Of a DNA stretch of 64,000 bases, positions 1-8,222 are shown one piece after another. Numbering within the stretch: position 1 is the first letter of the stretch; each line of letters starts with the position of its first letter. A program made the position numbers and the translations under genes. The notes below the pieces were generated by a model, which was not told where the DNA came from, ran no database searches, and saw nothing but the letters and a program-made list of their open reading frames with translations. The stretch is from JADLAT01 sp964348795. Lineage in GTDB: Bacteria > Pseudomonadota > Alphaproteobacteria > Micavibrionales > Micavibrionaceae. The stretch is taken from contig CAYGDY010000013.1 of NCBI GenBank assembly GCA_964348795.1, positions 1-64,000 on the forward strand, in the 5' to 3' direction.

Positions 1-284
1 GGTCCAGCAGGGAGGGGCGCGGGAAAAGGCGAGTTGATAGGGGCTTCGGGTGGGTGTTGCGTTTCTGCAGGCGGGGCCGGTTCTGGAGGAGACTGCATAT
101 GGGTTTCGAGCGGGAGTGTCCCGCTTTTTGCATGACGCTCTTTGGTCAGCTCATACACGGTTTTTCTCAGAGCGATGAGATCACCTTTGAGGGACAACAC
201 ACTGTATAAATTGTAAAAAGTGATGACAATAGCGGCAAAAGCGGCAAAAAATAACATGCCGCCCAGCAAAAACATGAATTCCAT
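1..284 (-). CDS. Membrane-anchored protein, N-terminal part (window edge)
   Basis: This reading frame starts with ATG at 284, preceded by an AGGGAA-type ribosome binding site, and runs off the left edge without a stop. The visible residues begin MEFMFLLGGMLFF, a hydrophobic segment of about 20 residues, followed by a short charged helix (LKGDLIALRKTVYELTKER) that could be coiled coil, and then a proline-rich stretch. An N-terminal membrane anchor, coiled coil and Pro-rich linker is the usual start of large DUF2339-type membrane proteins, but too little is present to name the family. The gene is separated by about 80 bases from the gene encoded upstream of it on the same strand, so co-transcription is possible. 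Confidence 0.6.
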   Translation of the reverse strand, partial: MEFMFLLGGMLFFAAFAAIVITFYNLYSVLSLKGDLIALRKTVYELTKERHAKSGTLPLETHMQSPPEPAPPAETQHPPEAPINSPFPAPLPAG

Positions 285-367
285 ACGCCGCCGTTCCCTG
301 ATGATCCGTGATAGTTCTGTTCGGGGTAATTATAGCGTTTTACAGGGCTTTTGCCAATGGATGAACC

Positions 368-1942
368 CTAATCATCTTCTTTTTCAATTTTTTCCGGTTT
401 TTCAATTTTTTCCGGTTTTTCAATTTTTTCCGGTTTTTCCGGTTTTTCCGGTTTTTCAACTTTTTCTACTGTCTCGGGCTTTTCAATTTTTTCAACCTTC
501 TCTACTTTTTCGACTTTTTCAATTTTTTCGGGTTGTTCGACTTTCTCGGGTGATTCAATCTTTTCGGCTTTTTCCGGTGTTTCCAGATGTTCGGGTTGTT
601 CGACGCTGTCGCTTGAACCGTGGCCACTGTTGTCATCAGGTCTTTCGTGTTCCACGGCATTGTTGCTCCCCCCGTGGGAGTCAGACGATCCGCTGTTGTG
701 GGACGTGCTTTCCGATTTGCCGGTGTGATCCGAAGATCCCTGATCCTCCTCTTCATTTTCAGAAGAGGCCTGTCCGTTCTCGCTCTCGCTCTCGTCGTTT
801 TCATCACCGGAGGAGGGATCGGAATCACCCTGTCCGGACTGCCCGTTTCCGGACGTCTTGCCGGAAGGCGCGCTGTTTTGATGGTTGCTACCACTGTTAC
901 GGGTTTGGCCGTGTCCCTTGTTGTCCACATGCGTCTGGGCATTTTCCCGTGGAACGGTCAGGATTTGCTGGGGCTGTACATTCCCTTTTTGATCCAGTGT
1001 GCCGGTGATGATGAGGCGGCCCTGCGGGACAGGGAGTCTTGTCCCCGCGAGTCCCTTGATCTTGGTGCTGTATCCCTCGATCGAGATGGCGGTTGCCTTG
1101 GCCGGTATGTTTTCCCCCGCCGGTGTGACCTTTTGCGCTTGCAGGGATGTTCCGTCCCACACACCCTGTACGGTCACAAAGCTGTTGGGCTTGAGGGCGC
1201 CGAGTCCGTGCACGGGCGTATTCCCGATCATGGGAGAGGCATTTTTCTGGAATTTGACAGGGCCGGTGATGCTGTCAGATATAAAGGAGGCTTTGGGCGC
1301 AATGTGACTGGCCACGACATCTCCGGCCTGGTTTCGCAGGCCGCTGATCCGCAGGGACTGCCCGGGCCGGATTGTGTTCAGGGCATTGGGGTGCATGACA
1401 TGAACGGGCTGGTCCATGACATATATCATGTTATGGAGTCTGTCGACTTTTGTAACCGTGCCTTCCAGCGCATGCTGGAGACTGATGCGCTGGCCTTTGG
1501 CGGTGCGTTCTCCGGCGCGCCGCTCGGCGATGATCTGGACTACCTGCCCAAGCTGGAGCTGTTGGGCGCTGATGGTTTTCTTGCCATCTTGTACAGGTGT
1601 CGAATCGGTATAGGTCACGCGGATACCGTTCACACAAAGGCTTCCATACGCATAGATGGTGCCGGAAATATACAGGGTCTCCGCCAGTCGTTTTCTGGGG
1701 GCGCCGGTCCCGCCGATTCCTTTGCTGTCATTTGCAGAAAGAGAGGCGCCTGTGCCACCAATTCCCTTCCCGTCATCTGCCGCGAGGGAAGCCCCCGTCC
1801 CGCCGATTCCCTTGTCGGAGTATCCATTGGCCATTCTGCACGGATCCGCGCCGTCTGCAAAGGCCGGCAGGGTCGAGAGCAAAACGATCAGGATCGTGAG
1901 GAGAAGGGTTTTAGAGGTCATCGCGTGTGCTGTCTTCCGCAT
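368..1942 (-). CDS. Secreted DUF5666-like repeat protein with Lys/Glu/Pro-rich tail
   Basis: The 524-residue product has a signal peptide (residues about 8-30, ending AFA), then three copies of a KGIGGTGA motif (residues about 43-82), then several OB-fold-like beta modules with the SGTI / VNGIRV / GTVTKVD pattern of DUF5666 proteins (about 90-330). A low-complexity tail follows: Gly/Ser/Asn/Asp/Glu-rich from about 335, and finally pure Lys/Glu/Pro/Ile repeats (EKIEKPEKIEKP) to the end. An exported, probably surface or periplasmic protein is expected; no enzymatic motif is visible. The start could also be the second ATG at 1921. It overlaps the 3' end of the DUF6502 gene, so the two are one operon. 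DUF6502 and DUF5666 genes often occur together, which supports a joint but still unknown role. Confidence 0.8.
   Translation of the reverse strand: MRKTAHAMTSKTLLLTILIVLLSTLPAFADGADPCRMANGYSDKGIGGTGASLAADDGKGIGGTGASLSANDSKGIGGTGAPRKRLAETLYISGTIYAYGSLCVNGIRVTYTDSTPVQDGKKTISAQQLQLGQVVQIIAERRAGERTAKGQRISLQHALEGTVTKVDRLHNMIYVMDQPVHVMHPNALNTIRPGQSLRISGLRNQAGDVVASHIAPKASFISDSITGPVKFQKNASPMIGNTPVHGLGALKPNSFVTVQGVWDGTSLQAQKVTPAGENIPAKATAISIEGYSTKIKGLAGTRLPVPQGRLIITGTLDQKGNVQPQQILTVPRENAQTHVDNKGHGQTRNSGSNHQNSAPSGKTSGNGQSGQGDSDPSSGDENDESESENGQASSENEEEDQGSSDHTGKSESTSHNSGSSDSHGGSNNAVEHERPDDNSGHGSSDSVEQPEHLETPEKAEKIESPEKVEQPEKIEKVEKVEKVEKIEKPETVEKVEKPEKPEKPEKIEKPEKIEKPEKIEKEDD
380..470. repeat. Tandem 18-bp and 9-bp repeats encoding the KIEKPE tail
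   Basis: On the plus strand an 18-bp unit (ttcaattttttccggttt) is repeated about three times and passes into a 9-bp unit (ttttccggt). It encodes the extreme C-terminus of the DUF5666-like protein. Simple in-frame repeats like this are prone to slippage, so tail length probably varies between strains. Confidence 0.8.
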
Positions 1943-2759
1943 AAAAATACAGGCCCAGAGTCATTCTCTGGTTTTTGGGTGAATCGGGTTCAGTCCTTTT
2001 AGAACGTTCCTCCGTTTCGTGGTACATTTTTTTCAAAAAACGCATTCCCTTGACCCGAAGAATCTTCTGCAAGGCGAGAATATCCTGGGTGCTGAGGGCA
2101 TCGTGATAGGCGCTTCGTTCAAAAAACGGGGGAGTCCGGCCCTCTATGTTGGCCATGGCCGCCGCCATATGATCATGGACGTTGCTTGTGAAAAAGGACA
2201 GTTTTTCTGTGAAATCCGCCGTGGGCAGGAAAGCGTCCTGCTTGAGGGTGACGGTCATGGGCGGACCGTCTGTGATCGTGACAAGGTCAAGCCTTTGAAG
2301 CTCGTCCAGATAGGCTCTGGCCCGCATATCCTTGGACACGCTTTCGACAAGGTGCACGAAACTCAGGGCTTGGGGGTCTTCGAGAGAATAGGGCAGGGGG
2401 AGCGGGTTTTCGTTTTCATCCAGAAAACGGGGGTCGCTGACCCATGTGCCGATGACGGCGGCTGAGGGAGAGCGGGGTTTGGGGGCTGTCAGCACGTGTC
2501 CGTCATTGCGGAAGCGGATATCGTCCAGATGGCTGATTTCCTTGCGGTTCAATCCTGTCAGCACGGCAAGGCGGCTTCCATTGATTTTCTCCTGTTGCTC
2601 TGTCAAAAGCGCCCGTCCTGTATCGTAATAGGAAATGCGGGCGATATCGCAAAATTCCCTGTATCCAAGGCCGTTGCCGATCATGAGGCGGACAAGCGGA
2701 CGCAACACACGGGAGACCGTGCGTTTGAGAAGATCCTTTTTGTCGATGTCCTCAGTCAT
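1911..2759 (-). CDS. DUF6502 family protein, possible DNA-binding regulator
   Basis: The product is about 282 residues from the ATG at 2759; a TTG at 2771 is an alternative start but lacks a ribosome binding site. The N-terminus (LRPLVRLMIGNGLGYREFCDIARISYYD) and the following segment with a possible helix-turn-helix (SRLAVLTGLNRKEISHLDD) match the DUF6502 family, whose members look like winged-helix or HTH regulators. The central part is mixed alpha/beta, and the C-terminus (DILALQKILRVKGMRFLKK) is helical. It precedes and overlaps the DUF5666-like gene. It is divergent from the small repeat-protein gene across a region with two matching palindromes, which makes autoregulation or control of the divergent gene a reasonable inference. 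DNA binding is not demonstrated by the sequence. Confidence 0.75.
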   Translation of the reverse strand: MTEDIDKKDLLKRTVSRVLRPLVRLMIGNGLGYREFCDIARISYYDTGRALLTEQQEKINGSRLAVLTGLNRKEISHLDDIRFRNDGHVLTAPKPRSPSAAVIGTWVSDPRFLDENENPLPLPYSLEDPQALSFVHLVESVSKDMRARAYLDELQRLDLVTITDGPPMTVTLKQDAFLPTADFTEKLSFFTSNVHDHMAAAMANIEGRTPPFFERSAYHDALSTQDILALQKILRVKGMRFLKKMYHETEERSKRTEPDSPKNQRMTLGLYFYAEDSTRDDL

Positions 2760-2806
2760 GCTTTTACTCAAGTTATTCTATTTTTCACTTATAACATGTT
2801 TTTTTC

Positions 2807-2835
2807 TTGACGTGTGAAAAAATCACACCCATACT
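2807..2835 (+). promoter_or_regulatory. Sigma70-type promoter of the small repeat-protein gene
   Basis: TTGACG (2807-2812), a 17-base spacer and CATACT (2830-2835) form a good vegetative promoter upstream of the gene starting at 2904. The spacer contains a perfect palindromic operator, a position typical of repressor sites. Confidence 0.6.
2812..2828. promoter_or_regulatory. Palindromic operator 1 (GTGTGA-N5-TCACAC)
   Basis: GTGTGA (2812-2817), five A residues and TCACAC (2823-2828) form a perfect 6-5-6 inverted repeat lying between the -35 and -10 elements. The half sites are identical to those of the second palindrome centred 37 bases downstream. The protein that binds is not known; the divergently encoded DUF6502 protein is one candidate. 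Confidence 0.6.
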
Positions 2836-2846
2836 CCCAAATAATT

Positions 2847-2867
2847 ATGTGTGAATATTTCACACAT
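2847..2867. promoter_or_regulatory. Palindromic operator 2 (extended GTGTGA-N5-TCACAC)
   Basis: ATGTGTGAA (2847-2855), TAT and TTCACACAT (2859-2867) form a perfect 9-3-9 inverted repeat that contains the same GTGTGA-N5-TCACAC core (2849-2865) as operator 1. It lies just downstream of the predicted -10 box, so it could block transcription start. Confidence 0.6.
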
Positions 2868-2903
2868 TTAAATTTCTAACCCTATATTATGGAGACTTAA
2901 AAA

Positions 2904-3179
2904 ATGAAAAAATTCGTTGTAATGGCTTTGATCGGAGGTATGGCGCTCTTTTCGGCTTCGGCAGTGCAGGCGCGTGGTGAAAGACCAGAACGGGCTGAGA
3001 AGGTTGAAAAGACAGAAAAAGTCGAACGCCCTGAGATTGAAATCGAGCATGGTGTGGAAATCGAACGCCCTGAAGTTGAAATCGAGCACGGTGTAGAAGT
3101 CGAACGCCCTGAAGTTGAAATCGAGCACGGTGTGGAAATCGAGGGCGCTGAGCATCATCATCGTGGCGGACGGCATTAA
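2904..3179 (+). CDS. Small secreted protein with 13-residue Glu-rich repeats
   Basis: A 91-residue protein with a clear signal peptide (MKKFVVMALIGG... ending VQA, residues 1-23). The mature part starts with RGERPERAEKVEKTEKVE and continues into three 13-residue repeats of the form RPEVEIEHGVEVE (residues 42-80), ending in a His-rich segment (EHHHRGGRH) that could bind metal. It is strongly acidic and repetitive, with no known domain recognised. Its Lys/Glu/Pro-rich composition echoes the tail of the DUF5666-like protein on the other side of the DUF6502 gene. It has its own promoter with two operators and a terminator right after it, so it is a separately regulated single gene. Confidence 0.75.
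   Translation: MKKFVVMALIGGMALFSASAVQARGERPERAEKVEKTEKVERPEIEIEHGVEIERPEVEIEHGVEVERPEVEIEHGVEIEGAEHHHRGGRH
3027..3143. repeat. Three tandem 39-bp in-frame repeats
   Basis: Units 3027-3065, 3066-3104 and 3105-3143 each encode RPE(V/I)EIEHGVE(V/I)E with very few base differences, consistent with recent tandem duplication inside the small secreted protein gene. Confidence 0.85.
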
Positions 3180-3238
3180 GAATTTTTTACGCAGGCGCGA
3201 CAGGTTGTGTTGTCTTGTCGCGTCTTGATAACTGGGAA

Positions 3239-3272
3239 GGGCTGGCGATGAGAGTTTCCAGCCCTCTTTTTT
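3239..3272 (+). terminator. Rho-independent terminator after the small repeat-protein gene
   Basis: GGGCTGG (3239-3245) pairs with CCAGCCC (3258-3264), followed by a T-rich run (3265-3272). Confidence 0.85.
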
Positions 3273-3315
3273 GAGGGGGGGGCTACAAAGGAAGCGGGGG
3301 CGGTCCGAAAAGATG

Positions 3316-3343
3316 TTGATTTTTATCGGGAAGGTCTTATAAC
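3316..3343 (+). promoter_or_regulatory. Predicted promoter of tRNA-Gly
   Basis: TTGATT (3316-3321), a 16-base spacer and TATAAC (3338-3343) lie about 20 bases upstream of the tRNA. Confidence 0.5.
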
Positions 3344-3362
3344 ACTGGTGTCCACTTCCTTT

Positions 3363-3436
3363 GCGGGTGTAGCTTAGTGGTAAAGCACTAGCCTTCCAAG
3401 CTAGCTATGAGGGTTCGATTCCCTTCACCCGCTCCA
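3363..3436 (+). tRNA. tRNA-Gly (anticodon UCC)
   Basis: A full cloverleaf is visible. The acceptor stem is GCGGGTG / CACCCGC, and the anticodon stem CTAGC / GCTAG encloses the loop CTTCCAA with anticodon TCC. The T-loop is GGTTCGATTCC, and CCA is encoded at the 3' end (3434-3436). The tRNA reads GGA and related glycine codons. Confidence 0.95.
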
Positions 3437-3622
3437 TTTTACTCTTCACGTTCCGGCTTGATCGCCCATTCCAATCAGGCGATATACAGACTTATTTTAT
3501 AAGGGACAGTATAGGCAAGAGCACATCATTTTATCTGATTGAGGCTATACATATTTACCGGATTTTAAGGAGGGCAGGGTATACTGGTATTGTACGCGTG
3601 TGTGCCGCGTGGGGAGTATGGG

Positions 3623-6265
3623 ATGACAATTTATTCTTTAAGTCTTGATGTACAAGGGGTTTTTTCTCTGGAGCGCCCCATCATCCAGATGTATTACGGG
3701 GGCAAAAAAATCGGGGCGGCGTATGTAAACGCCACGCCTGGTCATGTCACCTTCACCATTGATACGGCGCTGACTTTTTCGCATACTTTGCTTCGCTTTT
3801 CTTTCGCGGGGGGCGGGATGGAGGTGGGACGCTCCGTTGATATCTCCAATATCAAGATCGATACAACAGACCTTGTGGAGTCTGGCTACGTTTCCAACAA
3901 GGCGGCCATTGCCACGGCGACAACCCTCACGCTTCATGAAGGCAGTTACGCAGATTATGATGTCTCCGGTGTGATCACAGACACGATCCTGCTCGCGCCG
4001 GCGTCGATTGATGGCGGGGCGCTGGCAGACAAGCTGTATGGTGCCGCCGGCAATGATACCATGCACGGCAATGCAGGGAATGATATTTTGTATGGTCGTG
4101 AAGGGAACGACACCATCTATGGGGGAACGGAAAACGACACGCTCTATGGGGAAAGCGGAAACGACAGGATTTATGGTGATGACGGCAATGACACCATTCT
4201 GGGCGGTATCGGGGATGACGCCATTTTGGATGGCGGGCTCGGCAATGACAAGATTTATGGCGAGGATGGTAACGATACGCTGTTCGGGAAGGCGGGAGTT
4301 GACATTCTTCAGGGCGGGAACGGGAATGACAGGCTTTGGGGCGGAGACGGGGATGATTTCCTCTATGTGAACGAGGGGTTGGATGACCGTGCCTACGGGG
4401 AAAATGGCAACGACAAGATCTATGGCGGGACGGGCGACAATATTCTGGATGGCGGGAACGGGAATGATGTGATCAAGGGCTATGCCGGCAATGATACGCT
4501 CTACGGGCAGGCGGGCGATGATACCATGAACGGGGATGAGGGGAACGATTATCTTTATGGTGGGACGGGCGTCGATAAACTCTATGGCGCTGATGGTGCC
4601 GATACGCTCCGTGGTTTTGACGGGAATGATTTTCTCTACGGCAATGCGGGCGATGATGTGCTGGCCGGCGAGAATGATGATGATTATATCTCGAGTGGGG
4701 ATGGCAACGATACCGCCAATGGTGGTGCCGGAAACGATATCATGCTGGGCGAGGATGGTAATGATACCGTGGATGGCGATGGCGGAAATGATATCCTGAT
4801 CGGAGGATTCGGGATCGATGTTGTGCGCGGCGACGGGGGTGTCGATATTTTGTATGGCGGCGGGATGGACGGGTTTGACGTTTATACCATGCTTCAGGCC
4901 AATGCCGGTGTGATCTTTAATGCCAAGACCCAGTCCTTCTATAAAATTGTTACAACAGGCGCAAGCTGGGCCGATGCCAATACGGCGGCGCAGGCCACGA
5001 TGTTGAACGGTGTTGCGGGGCGCTTGCTCACGATTGAAACCCAGGTGGAGAATGATTATATTTTCACGCAGGTGCAGGCCGGTGGCAGTGCTGTGTGGCT
5101 GGGGGCGTCCGATGGCGCTAGCGAAGGGCACTGGATCTGGGAATCGGGTCTGGCGGGGGGGTATGAATTTGCCAGCAACGATGCCTCCGTCAACAAACTG
5201 TACGAGAATTTTGGCGTCGGCCAGTCCGGTAACGGTGCCAGCGAGAATGCTCTGGCTATGTCTGTGTCCGGCGTGGCCCTTGACAGCTGGCTGGATGAAG
5301 ACGGTGCGACACTGCTTCACTATGTCATAGAGTGGGACTCTGAAGCCCTGATGGCGGATCTGTCCGCCAACAACATGCAGAGCGGGACGGAAAACGATAT
5401 TCTGTTCGGGGCTGGTGGCAATGATACGATGACCGGTGTGGCGGGCGATGATGTGATGTTTGGCGGCGATGGCGGCGATGCGATCAATGGCGGGGATGAT
5501 CAGGATGTGATTTTCGGCAATGCCGGTGTGGATCAGATCAATGGCGGAAACGGCGATGATATTCTATATGGTGGCGCGGATGGCGATACCCGTCTGGATG
5601 GAGATGCGGGCAATGATGTGATTTACGGCGAAGGCGGGGATGATGTCCTGACCGGTGATGTGGGCGATGATGTGCTCTATGGCGGAGACGGGGTGGATAC
5701 CATCAATGGCGGGCTGGATTCTGATCTTCTCTACGGAGAAAACGGGAATGATAGACTGTTATCCGGTGGAGGGAATGATACGCTCTATGGCGGGGACGGG
5801 GATGACTATCTGGATGGCAGTACAGAAAACGATACGCTCTATGGCGGGGCGGGTGCGGATGACCTGCGCGGCGGGGCTGGCGATGATCTGATCTATTTTG
5901 ATGCGACGGACACGGTGCGGGGCGGTCTGGATAACGATACCATCAGGATTGAAAACCTGCTCTCCTTTGATTTGAGTTTGAGCGAGGTCCGTTTTAACAG
6001 CGGGATCGAGTCTATAGATATGGAGAATGGCGCGGATAATGAACTGACGGTGACGGTCAGCGGAATTATCAGTAAATCCGACACAGATTCTCTTTGGGTG
6101 ACAGGGGATCTGGGGCAGGATACGGTTGTTTCCAGCAATATAGATGCTTCGCATCGGGGTGCGGATGTGGTCTCGGGGGCCACGACATTTGCGCACTATT
6201 CCAGCGCTGGCGCAGAGCTGTATATAGAGCTGGGTTTGAGTTTCAACGGCAGTGTCATTGTGTAA
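3623..6265 (+). CDS. RTX calcium-binding protein with embedded C-type lectin domain
   Basis: About 880 residues from ATG 3623, chosen because GGGGAG (3611-3616) sits six bases upstream; a TTG at 3590 is the only longer alternative. Residues about 1-95 form a beta domain that resembles calcium-dependent carbohydrate-binding modules (CBM60-like, tentative). Residues about 145-425 and 590-770 are arrays of the RTX nonapeptide GGxGxDxLYG, which fold into calcium-loaded beta rolls. Between them, residues about 440-572, lies a C-type lectin-like domain (YKIVTTGASWADA, WLGASDG, WIWESG, WLDEDGATLLHYVIEW). There is no Sec signal peptide, as expected for type I secretion; the C-terminus ends in hydrophobic residues (GSVIV). 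No type I exporter is adjacent. The protein is probably an exported adhesin or glycan-binding surface protein. No protease or lipase motif is seen. Confidence 0.85.
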   Translation: MTIYSLSLDVQGVFSLERPIIQMYYGGKKIGAAYVNATPGHVTFTIDTALTFSHTLLRFSFAGGGMEVGRSVDISNIKIDTTDLVESGYVSNKAAIATATTLTLHEGSYADYDVSGVITDTILLAPASIDGGALADKLYGAAGNDTMHGNAGNDILYGREGNDTIYGGTENDTLYGESGNDRIYGDDGNDTILGGIGDDAILDGGLGNDKIYGEDGNDTLFGKAGVDILQGGNGNDRLWGGDGDDFLYVNEGLDDRAYGENGNDKIYGGTGDNILDGGNGNDVIKGYAGNDTLYGQAGDDTMNGDEGNDYLYGGTGVDKLYGADGADTLRGFDGNDFLYGNAGDDVLAGENDDDYISSGDGNDTANGGAGNDIMLGEDGNDTVDGDGGNDILIGGFGIDVVRGDGGVDILYGGGMDGFDVYTMLQANAGVIFNAKTQSFYKIVTTGASWADANTAAQATMLNGVAGRLLTIETQVENDYIFTQVQAGGSAVWLGASDGASEGHWIWESGLAGGYEFASNDASVNKLYENFGVGQSGNGASENALAMSVSGVALDSWLDEDGATLLHYVIEWDSEALMADLSANNMQSGTENDILFGAGGNDTMTGVAGDDVMFGGDGGDAINGGDDQDVIFGNAGVDQINGGNGDDILYGGADGDTRLDGDAGNDVIYGEGGDDVLTGDVGDDVLYGGDGVDTINGGLDSDLLYGENGNDRLLSGGGNDTLYGGDGDDYLDGSTENDTLYGGAGADDLRGGAGDDLIYFDATDTVRGGLDNDTIRIENLLSFDLSLSEVRFNSGIESIDMENGADNELTVTVSGIISKSDTDSLWVTGDLGQDTVVSSNIDASHRGADVVSGATTFAHYSSAGAELYIELGLSFNGSVIV

Positions 6266-6332
6266 TTTTCCCGTGACTTTTTTCATTGTTCCGGCTTCCA
6301 ACGGGTGGCATCGCGTGCTACCTTGAAGCCCT

Positions 6333-7367
6333 ATGAAATTATATTCCTTGATTGTAATGGCAGGAGTGCTTGTGGCCCTAGTTTGGGGTGCGTGGGCCGC
6401 GGGTGTTCTGGGTGGTGGCGGAGAGCCGCAGGTCCTCACGCTTTTGAATGTCTCCTACGATCCCACGCGGGAGTTTTACGAGGATTACAATGCGCTCTTC
6501 GTCAAACACTGGAAAGACAAAACAGGGCAGGAGATCAGGATCAAGCAATCCCACGGGGGATCGGGCAAGCAGGCCCGCAGTGTGCTGGATGGTCTGCAGG
6601 CCGATGTGGTGACATTGGCGCTGGCGTACGATATTGATGCCATTGCCGAAAAAAGCGATTTGATTCCCAAGGACTGGGAGAAAAAATTTCCGAATCATGC
6701 CACCCCCATGACGTCCACGATTGTGTTTCTGGTTCGCAAGGGAAACCCCAAACATATTCGGGACTGGTCCGATCTGGTGCGGGAGGATGTGGCCGTGATT
6801 GCGCCCAATCCCAAAACGTCGGGCGGGGCGCGCTGGGTGTATCTGGCGGCCTATGGCTTTGCCCTGAAAAAATACGGCGGGCGCGAGGATAAAGCGGAAG
6901 CGTTTATGCGGGCGCTCTACGCTCATGTGCCGGTGCTGGATACGGGGGCACGGGGCTCTACAACAACGTTTGCCCAGCGTGGCATGGGTGATGTGCTTTT
7001 GACATGGGAAAACGAGGCCTTTCTGGCCATAAATGAGCTGGGGGAGACGCGCTTCGAGCGCGTCATGCCCTCTATCAGTATTCTGGCAGAACCGCCGGTG
7101 GCTGTGGTGGAGGGCAATGCGAAGCGGATGAATCGGGGTACGATGGCGGTTGCGCAGGACTATCTCGCCTTTTTATACAGCGATGAGGCGCAACTGCTTG
7201 CCGGAAAACACTATTTCCGTCCGCAAGACGAGAAGGCAGGGCAAGCGTTTTTCAAACAGTTTCCTCCCGTTACGCGGATGACTATTCAGGATTTTGGTGG
7301 GTGGCAGGCGGTTCACAAGAAGCATTTTGCAGATGGCGGGCTGTTCGACCGCATCATGAGGCGATAG
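6333..7367 (+). CDS. sbp: Sulfate ABC transporter substrate-binding protein
   Basis: A 344-residue periplasmic binding protein with an N-terminal hydrophobic signal segment (residues 1-25). It follows the Sbp/CysP family along its length: LLNVSYDPTREFYEDYN at the mature N-terminus, SHGGSGKQARSV forming the sulfate-binding loop, DVVTLALAYDIDAIA, TIVFLVRKGNPK, PNPKTSGGARW, and GARGSTTTFAQRGMGDV. It captures sulfate (or thiosulfate) in the periplasm and hands it to CysT/CysW. It is the first gene of a tight four-gene operon; the next gene starts five bases later. No cysteine-regulatory or SAM-riboswitch structure was recognised in the 67-base leader. Confidence 0.93.
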   Translation: MKLYSLIVMAGVLVALVWGAWAAGVLGGGGEPQVLTLLNVSYDPTREFYEDYNALFVKHWKDKTGQEIRIKQSHGGSGKQARSVLDGLQADVVTLALAYDIDAIAEKSDLIPKDWEKKFPNHATPMTSTIVFLVRKGNPKHIRDWSDLVREDVAVIAPNPKTSGGARWVYLAAYGFALKKYGGREDKAEAFMRALYAHVPVLDTGARGSTTTFAQRGMGDVLLTWENEAFLAINELGETRFERVMPSISILAEPPVAVVEGNAKRMNRGTMAVAQDYLAFLYSDEAQLLAGKHYFRPQDEKAGQAFFKQFPPVTRMTIQDFGGWQAVHKKHFADGGLFDRIMRR

Positions 7368-7371
7368 GGCT

Positions 7372-8220
7372 ATGGCGCGTTTGGGAGCATGGCAGATCAA
7401 AAAGCCCAGTGTCATTCCAGGGTTTGGCTTGGCATTGGGTTTTACCGTGTTTTATCTGTCCCTGATCGTTTTGTTCCCGCTTTCAGGGTTGTTCTTCAGG
7501 ACATTGACCCTGAGCTGGCCGGAATTCTGGGAGGCTGTGGCCTCCGAGCGTGTGGTGCATGCGTATTATGTGACGTTCGGGGCTTCGTTTCTGGCCGCGC
7601 TGATCAATACGGTCTTCGGGTTGATTGTCGTGTGGATTTTGGTACGTTACGACTTTCCGTTCAAAAAGGTTCTGGATGCCATGGTGGATCTGCCGTTTGC
7701 ATTGCCAACGGCTGTCGCTGGGATAGCACTGGCCGCGCTGTACGCGCCGCAGGGCTGGATTGGCCAGTTTCTTACACCGCTTGGGATTCAAATCGCCTTT
7801 ACGCCTTATGGCATTGTCATGGCGCTGGTGTTTATCGGTCTGCCGTTTGTGGTGCGGACGGTACAGCCCATTCTGGAGGAAACGGAAAAGGAGCTGGAAG
7901 AGGCCGCCGCTTCGTTGGGCGCCACGCGCTGGCAGATTTTTACCAAGGTGATTTTGCCACATATCACGCCTGCGTTGATGACCGGTTTTGCGATGGCCTT
8001 CGCCAGAGCGCTTGGGGAATATGGCTCTGTTATTTTTATCGCGGGGAATATGCCGATGGTGTCGGAAATCGTACCGCTCCTGATTATCACAAAACTGGAG
8101 CAGTACGACTATGCCGGTGCAACGGCGATTGCGGTTGTGATGTTGCTGGCCTCGTTTGTGATGTTGCTCCTCATCAATCTGCTTCAGAAATGGGGTCAGA
8201 AAAGGATGAATAAGGGATAG
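7372..8220 (+). CDS. cysT: Sulfate/thiosulfate ABC transporter permease CysT
   Basis: A 282-residue inner-membrane permease with about six membrane segments. The family N-terminus is present (PGFGLALGFTVFYLSLIVLFPL), and the EAA loop that contacts the ATPase is seen as EEAAASLGATRWQIF with downstream ILPHITPALMTG. It pairs with CysW to form the transmembrane channel and is ATP-driven by CysA. It lies between sbp and cysW with gaps of only a few bases. Confidence 0.93.
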   Translation: MARLGAWQIKKPSVIPGFGLALGFTVFYLSLIVLFPLSGLFFRTLTLSWPEFWEAVASERVVHAYYVTFGASFLAALINTVFGLIVVWILVRYDFPFKKVLDAMVDLPFALPTAVAGIALAALYAPQGWIGQFLTPLGIQIAFTPYGIVMALVFIGLPFVVRTVQPILEETEKELEEAAASLGATRWQIFTKVILPHITPALMTGFAMAFARALGEYGSVIFIAGNMPMVSEIVPLLIITKLEQYDYAGATAIAVVMLLASFVMLLLINLLQKWGQKRMNKG

Positions 8221-8222
8221 AA

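Noticed and set aside
220..2002. Long plus-strand frames opposite the DUF5666-like gene
   Set aside because: They encode Phe/Arg-rich low-complexity sequence mirroring the Lys/Glu repeats, with no domain or ribosome binding site; the minus-strand gene has a signal peptide and recognised modules.
3638..5320. 560-residue open frame on the minus strand opposite the RTX gene
   Set aside because: It is a product of the repeated GGxGxDxLYG codons read in reverse; the sequence is repetitive Ile/Pro/Val text without a domain.
3363..6265. tRNA-Gly as integration site for the RTX gene
   Set aside because: No second copy of the tRNA 3' end is visible downstream and no integrase gene is nearby.
6266..6332. 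SAM riboswitch or other leader before the sulfate operon
   Set aside because: The leader is only 67 bases and shows no conserved riboswitch core.
7389..8213. Second open frame within cysT
   Set aside because: An overlapping frame of a GC-rich gene; the sequence is Gly/Cys/Arg-rich noise, while the cysT frame has clear membrane segments and the EAA loop.
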